Shown one piece after another: positions 61,062 to 64,000 of a DNA stretch of 64,000 nt. Position 1 is the first letter of the stretch; every line of letters starts with the position of its first letter. The DNA lies in assembly GCA_963702555.1 (NCBI GenBank), contig CAVPCW010000010.1:186001-250000 (forward strand), read 5' to 3'. The notes under the pieces were generated by a model. That model worked only from the letters and a program-made list of their open reading frames with translations, was not told the origin of the DNA and did not search any database. The stretch is from CAMFLJ01 sp963702555. GTDB lineage: Bacteria; Actinomycetota; Acidimicrobiia; Acidimicrobiales; Acidimicrobilacustridaceae. The translations under genes were made by a program, and so were the position numbers.

Positions 61062-61727
61062 GTGGCAGAGGCGGCGTCGACGGTGGAGCTGGCCCCCGGG
61101 GTCGAGGTCGAGCGCACGTGGCTCGACGACCGCTCGTGGGTCGACCTCTGGCCCGGCTGGCTCGCCGGCGCCGATCAGCTCTACGACCACCTCGCGGCCA
61201 CCGTCCCGTTCCGGCAAGGCCGGGTGTACCGCTACGACCACTGGGTCGACGAGCCTCGCCTGGGGTCGTCGTTCACCCCGGCCACCGCGCCCCATCCGGT
61301 GCTGGTCGACGCCCACCGCACCCTCCAGCACCGTTACGACGTCCGCCTCGGCGGTGCGGCGCTCGCGCTCTACCGCGACGGGCGCGACATGGTGGCGTTC
61401 CACCGCGACCGTGACATGCGCTGGCTCGACGACACGATCATCGCCCTTCTGGTGCTCGGTGACCGGCGCCCGTTCCTGATCCGACCCCGCTCGAACCGCT
61501 ACGCCCACGAGGCGGCCGACAAGGGGGCGACGCACCGCCTGCTGCCGGGCCACGGTGACCTGCTGGTGATGGGCGGCGCCTGTCAGGCCGGGTGGGAGCA
61601 CAGCGTCCCCCAGGTGCCCGGCGGCGTGGGTGGCCGCATCTCGGTGCAGTGGCGCTGGACCTCGAAGCTGGGTCGGATGGAGCGCGGCGGGAGCTACCGC
61701 TCGCCCCGCCACTACGGCCAGGGCTGA
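61062..61727 (+). CDS. AlkB-like Fe(II)/2-oxoglutarate dioxygenase
   Basis: 221 aa. H-x-D of the iron site is in FHRDRD (His114, Asp116); the distal His is in GWEHSVP and the 2-oxoglutarate Arg in GGRISVQWRW. LVDAHRTLQHRYD and HGDLLVMGG fit AlkB-type repair dioxygenases, which remove N1- and N3-alkyl lesions. GTG 61062 was chosen from the -10 box just upstream. The next gene, an AlkD-like protein, starts two bases after its stop. Confidence 0.88.
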   Translation: MAEAASTVELAPGVEVERTWLDDRSWVDLWPGWLAGADQLYDHLAATVPFRQGRVYRYDHWVDEPRLGSSFTPATAPHPVLVDAHRTLQHRYDVRLGGAALALYRDGRDMVAFHRDRDMRWLDDTIIALLVLGDRRPFLIRPRSNRYAHEAADKGATHRLLPGHGDLLVMGGACQAGWEHSVPQVPGGVGGRISVQWRWTSKLGRMERGGSYRSPRHYGQG

Positions 61728-61728
61728 G

Positions 61729-62460
61729 GTGGTCCCCGGCAGCCCGGCCGAGCGCGACGCGGCCGTCCTCCACGAGCGGCTCGAGGCGCTGGCCGACCCC
61801 GTGCGGGCGGAGGGGGAGCGGGCCTACCTGAAGAACCACTACGAGCACCTCGGGGTGGCGACCGGGCCCGGACGGGCCCTGGCGAAGGAGTGGTTGCGCA
61901 CCTCGGGCGCCGACCTCGACCACGCCCTCGCGGTGGCCGCCGCCCTGTGGTCGTCGGAGGTCTTCGAGGACCGGCGCTCGGCGGTCGAGCTGTGGGTCGC
62001 CGTGGCCCGCCGGCTCTCGCCCGACCACCTCACCTCGCTCGAGGCCATGGTGCGCGACGCCCGCACGTGGGCGCTGGTCGACCCGCTCGCCCACATCGTT
62101 GCGGGCACCGTGCTCACCGGCCACCCCGAGGTCGCCGAGGCGGACGTGGAGCGGTGGTCGCTCGACGAGGGCTCGTTCTGGGTGCGGCGCCTCGCCGTGC
62201 TCTCGCTGTCGCGTCCGGTGCGGGCGCGCGTCGTGCCGTTCGAGGCCTTCGCCGTCGTCGCCGACCGGCTCCTCGACGAGCGGGAGTTCTTCATCCGCAA
62301 GGCCATCGGGTGGGTGCTCCGCGACCTCGGCCGCGACGACCCCGCCTCGGTGGAGGCGTTCTGCCGTCCCCGCATGACCCGGATGAGCACGGTCACCTGG
62401 GCCGAGGCCCGCAAGCGGCTGGCGCCCGACGTGGTCGCCGAGCTCACCGCCCTCCGCTGA
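61729..62460 (+). CDS. AlkD-like DNA alkylation repair (HEAT-repeat) protein
   Basis: 243 aa, all-helical. YLKNHYEHLGVATGP, LWSSEVFEDRRSAVELWV, WALVDPLAH, WSLDEGSFWVRRLAVLSL and EFFIRKAIGWVLRDLGRDDP match the HEAT-like repeat protein family of AlkD glycosylases, including the Trp/Asp-containing WALVD segment. AlkD removes bulky or cationic alkyl-purines. Gene pairing with an AlkB-like enzyme two bases upstream supports a repair role. Confidence 0.85.
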   Translation: MVPGSPAERDAAVLHERLEALADPVRAEGERAYLKNHYEHLGVATGPGRALAKEWLRTSGADLDHALAVAAALWSSEVFEDRRSAVELWVAVARRLSPDHLTSLEAMVRDARTWALVDPLAHIVAGTVLTGHPEVAEADVERWSLDEGSFWVRRLAVLSLSRPVRARVVPFEAFAVVADRLLDEREFFIRKAIGWVLRDLGRDDPASVEAFCRPRMTRMSTVTWAEARKRLAPDVVAELTALR

Positions 62461-62466
62461 GGCGGG

Positions 62467-63117
62467 TCAGGCCGGGTTCACCGCCTGGCCGAAGGTCATG
62501 TACACCCACGGCTTCGGGCCCTTGGTGTAGTCGCGGTGGACGAACTCGAGCTCGAAGCCGGCGGCCTCGACCAGCTCCGACGGGTCGCGGGTGAGGTGGC
62601 AGCCGTCGGCCAGGGCGAGCTGCATCGGCTCGAGGCGCCGTTGCCACTTCTGCACCCCCTGGTCGGGGGCGAGGCCGTGCTCGAGGAAGTGGAAGCGCCC
62701 ACCCGGCTTCAGCACCCGGCGCAGCTCTGCGAGGGCCTGCTCGACGCCGGGAACCGTGCACAGGGTGAATGTGCACAGGGCGCTGTCGCACGAGTCGTCG
62801 GGCAGGTCGATCTGCTCACCGTGCAGGCCGGCGTAGTCGACCGGGAACGGAGCCGCGACGATCCGCGGGGCGCTGAGCTTGCGCCCCACCTCGGCCGGCT
62901 CGACGGCGTGCACGCGGGTGACCTCGGGCGGGTAGCTCGCCAGGTTCAGGCCCGAACCGAACCCGATCTCGACCACCACGCCGGAGAGGCCGGCCGCGGC
63001 CGCGTCGCGGCCCTGCTTCATGGCCGCCGACCCGCACGCCTTGTCGATGAAGCGCGGCACCACCTCACGCCGGTAGGCGTCGCCGACCTTCCCCACGAGC
63101 TCCTTCGGACCGGCCAC
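62467..63117 (-). CDS. Class I SAM-dependent methyltransferase
   Basis: 216 aa. Motif I is VVEIGFGSGLNLASYP, followed by VHAVEPAEVGRKL, SCDSALCTFTLCTVP and LRRVLKPGGRFHFLEHG; the middle motifs with CTFTLCTVPG are typical of a phospholipid N-methyltransferase-like or thiopurine-type group of unknown substrate. GTG 63117 has AGGAGG five bases upstream. Convergent with the AlkD-like gene (six bases between stops). Confidence 0.88.
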   Translation of the reverse strand: MAGPKELVGKVGDAYRREVVPRFIDKACGSAAMKQGRDAAAAGLSGVVVEIGFGSGLNLASYPPEVTRVHAVEPAEVGRKLSAPRIVAAPFPVDYAGLHGEQIDLPDDSCDSALCTFTLCTVPGVEQALAELRRVLKPGGRFHFLEHGLAPDQGVQKWQRRLEPMQLALADGCHLTRDPSELVEAAGFELEFVHRDYTKGPKPWVYMTFGQAVNPA

Positions 63118-63248
63118 GTCATCCTCCTGGGTCGAATGCCCGGGCGAGCGTAGGTCGGTAGGGTGCCCGGGCACACGCGGCCGCACCGTCGGGGGACGGG
63201 TGGTGGCGGCGCCGGGCACGACACCGGACGAAGCGAACGGGGGAGCAG

Positions 63249-64000
63249 ATGAAGCTGTGGAGTGACGAGATCGAGCAGATGCGCCCGGAGGCCCGAGCGG
63301 TCGTGGCCGGGGCGATGAGCATGATCGCCGAGATGTTCGCCGGGCAGGGTGAGCCGCCCACCGACATCCACGAGCGGGCCCTCTTCAGTCGGGCCGCCTT
63401 CGAGCGCACCTATCCGGCCCCCGAGCCGACCGCCGTGGCCGTCGACCTGGCCGGCGTGCCGTGCCGGGTCTTCCGCCCGGAGGGCGAGGCCCGGGCGATC
63501 TTCGTGCACTTCCACGGCGGCGGCATGGTGCTCGGCTCGCCGCTCATGAACGACCCGGGCAACCGCGCCCTCGCCGACCGCCACCACGTCGTGGTGGTCT
63601 CGGTCGACTACCGCCTGGCTCCCGAGCACCCCTACCCGGCCGGTCCCGACGACGGCGTCGCGGTGGTGGAGTGGCTGCTCGAGAACGGCGTGGCCGAGTT
63701 CGGCACCGATCGCCTGGTGCTCGGCGGCGAGTCCGCCGGCGGCTACATGACCGCCGCCGTGCTGCTGCGCCTTCGCGACGTCCCGGGCGCGCTCGACAAG
63801 GTGCTCGGCTCCAACGTGGTGTTCGGGGTGCTCGACTGGGGGCGCTCGCCGAGCCAGCGGGGCATCCGGGTCATCGACGGACCCGACATGCTCACGCCCG
63901 AGGGGATCGAGCACTTCTGCGACTGCTACCTGCCGGGCCTCACCGACGACGAGCGCCGGGCGCCGGAGATCTCGCCCGCCTTCGCCGACCTCCGCGACCT
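63249..64000 (+). CDS. Alpha/beta-hydrolase fold-3 esterase (partial, runs off the window)
   Basis: At least 250 residues. HFHGGGMVLGSP gives the oxyanion HGGG motif near 100, VSVDYRLAPEHPYPA is the typical hormone-sensitive-lipase family block and the nucleophile elbow is GESAGGYM near 162. The end with catalytic Asp and His lies outside. ATG 63249 is preceded by a GGGGGAG stretch. It should hydrolyse small acyl esters. Confidence 0.9.
   Translation, partial: MKLWSDEIEQMRPEARAVVAGAMSMIAEMFAGQGEPPTDIHERALFSRAAFERTYPAPEPTAVAVDLAGVPCRVFRPEGEARAIFVHFHGGGMVLGSPLMNDPGNRALADRHHVVVVSVDYRLAPEHPYPAGPDDGVAVVEWLLENGVAEFGTDRLVLGGESAGGYMTAAVLLRLRDVPGALDKVLGSNVVFGVLDWGRSPSQRGIRVIDGPDMLTPEGIEHFCDCYLPGLTDDERRAPEISPAFADLRD

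Overview
The window is a high-GC chromosomal segment with almost every codon ending in G or C. It has no mobile elements, phage genes, CRISPR arrays, tRNA or rRNA genes that I can see. The gene set (lexA next to a LysM gene and nrdR, FtsK, RNase J next to dapA, recA, RimO next to a CDP-alcohol phosphotransferase, BioB with a small Cys-rich partner) fits an actinobacterium. The extreme base composition, E. coli-type DapD and B12-dependent NrdJ make an Acidimicrobiia-like lineage my best guess (inference; a 16S or marker tree would settle it).

Layout. 1-4.8 kb: end of rpsO, pnp, an M16 peptidase and dapB. 4.9-11.7 kb: accessory genes (lipoprotein, VTT membrane protein, acyl-CoA synthetase, SURF1, two TetR regulators, a ferritin-like diiron protein). 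11.8-20.4 kb: dapA, RNase J, a conserved unknown, bioB with a bsaP-like gene, a secreted lipase and ftsK. 20.4-25.9 kb: lipoprotein, DyP peroxidase, NUDIX, methyltransferase and a TetR-controlled ABC exporter. 26-36.5 kb: rimO-pgsA, ltrA, cinA, thpR/msrB, recA, miaB-miaA. 36.5-42.3 kb: cydAB-cydDC (cytochrome bd and its assembly transporter). 42.5-50.2 kb: dapF, hflX, dapC, dapD, dapE with a few membrane proteins. 50.3-56.6 kb: lexA, SOS LysM cell-division gene, nrdR, a RibD-like reductase and nrdJ. 56.8-64 kb: a dioxygenase, hydrolases, a two-component system, an AlkB/AlkD-like repair pair and a methyltransferase.

How the genes work together. dapA, dapB, dapD, dapC, dapE and dapF are all present, so the whole succinylase route from aspartate semialdehyde to meso-diaminopimelate is in this window. 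DNA-damage functions form a second theme. recA and the LysM gene share a nearly identical 32-bp promoter element, and both also have LexA-type boxes. nrdR is close to its likely target nrdJ, whose promoter carries two NrdR-like boxes four helical turns apart.

Most striking observation. nrdJ (53779-56597) reads as a complete, well-conserved class II ribonucleotide reductase only if five single extra nucleotides, at about 54424, 54958, 55293, 55984 and 56249, are skipped. All five are +1, each can be placed exactly between two codons, none extends a run of three or more identical bases, and removing them gives an exact 937-codon frame. Two other broken genes in the window instead show single losses in G or C runs, which look like ordinary homopolymer indels. 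The hflX N-terminus may hold further +1 shifts. Whether this is recoding, decay of an essential gene or sequence error cannot be decided here, but it is the item most worth checking.

Regulatory style. Many genes have a TANNNT -10 box that ends 6-9 nt before the start codon with no Shine-Dalgarno sequence, which suggests widespread leaderless mRNAs. Long perfect hairpins sit in several intergenic gaps, and some share GGCTC shoulders. I worked by eye, so individual coordinates of short sites may be off by one base.
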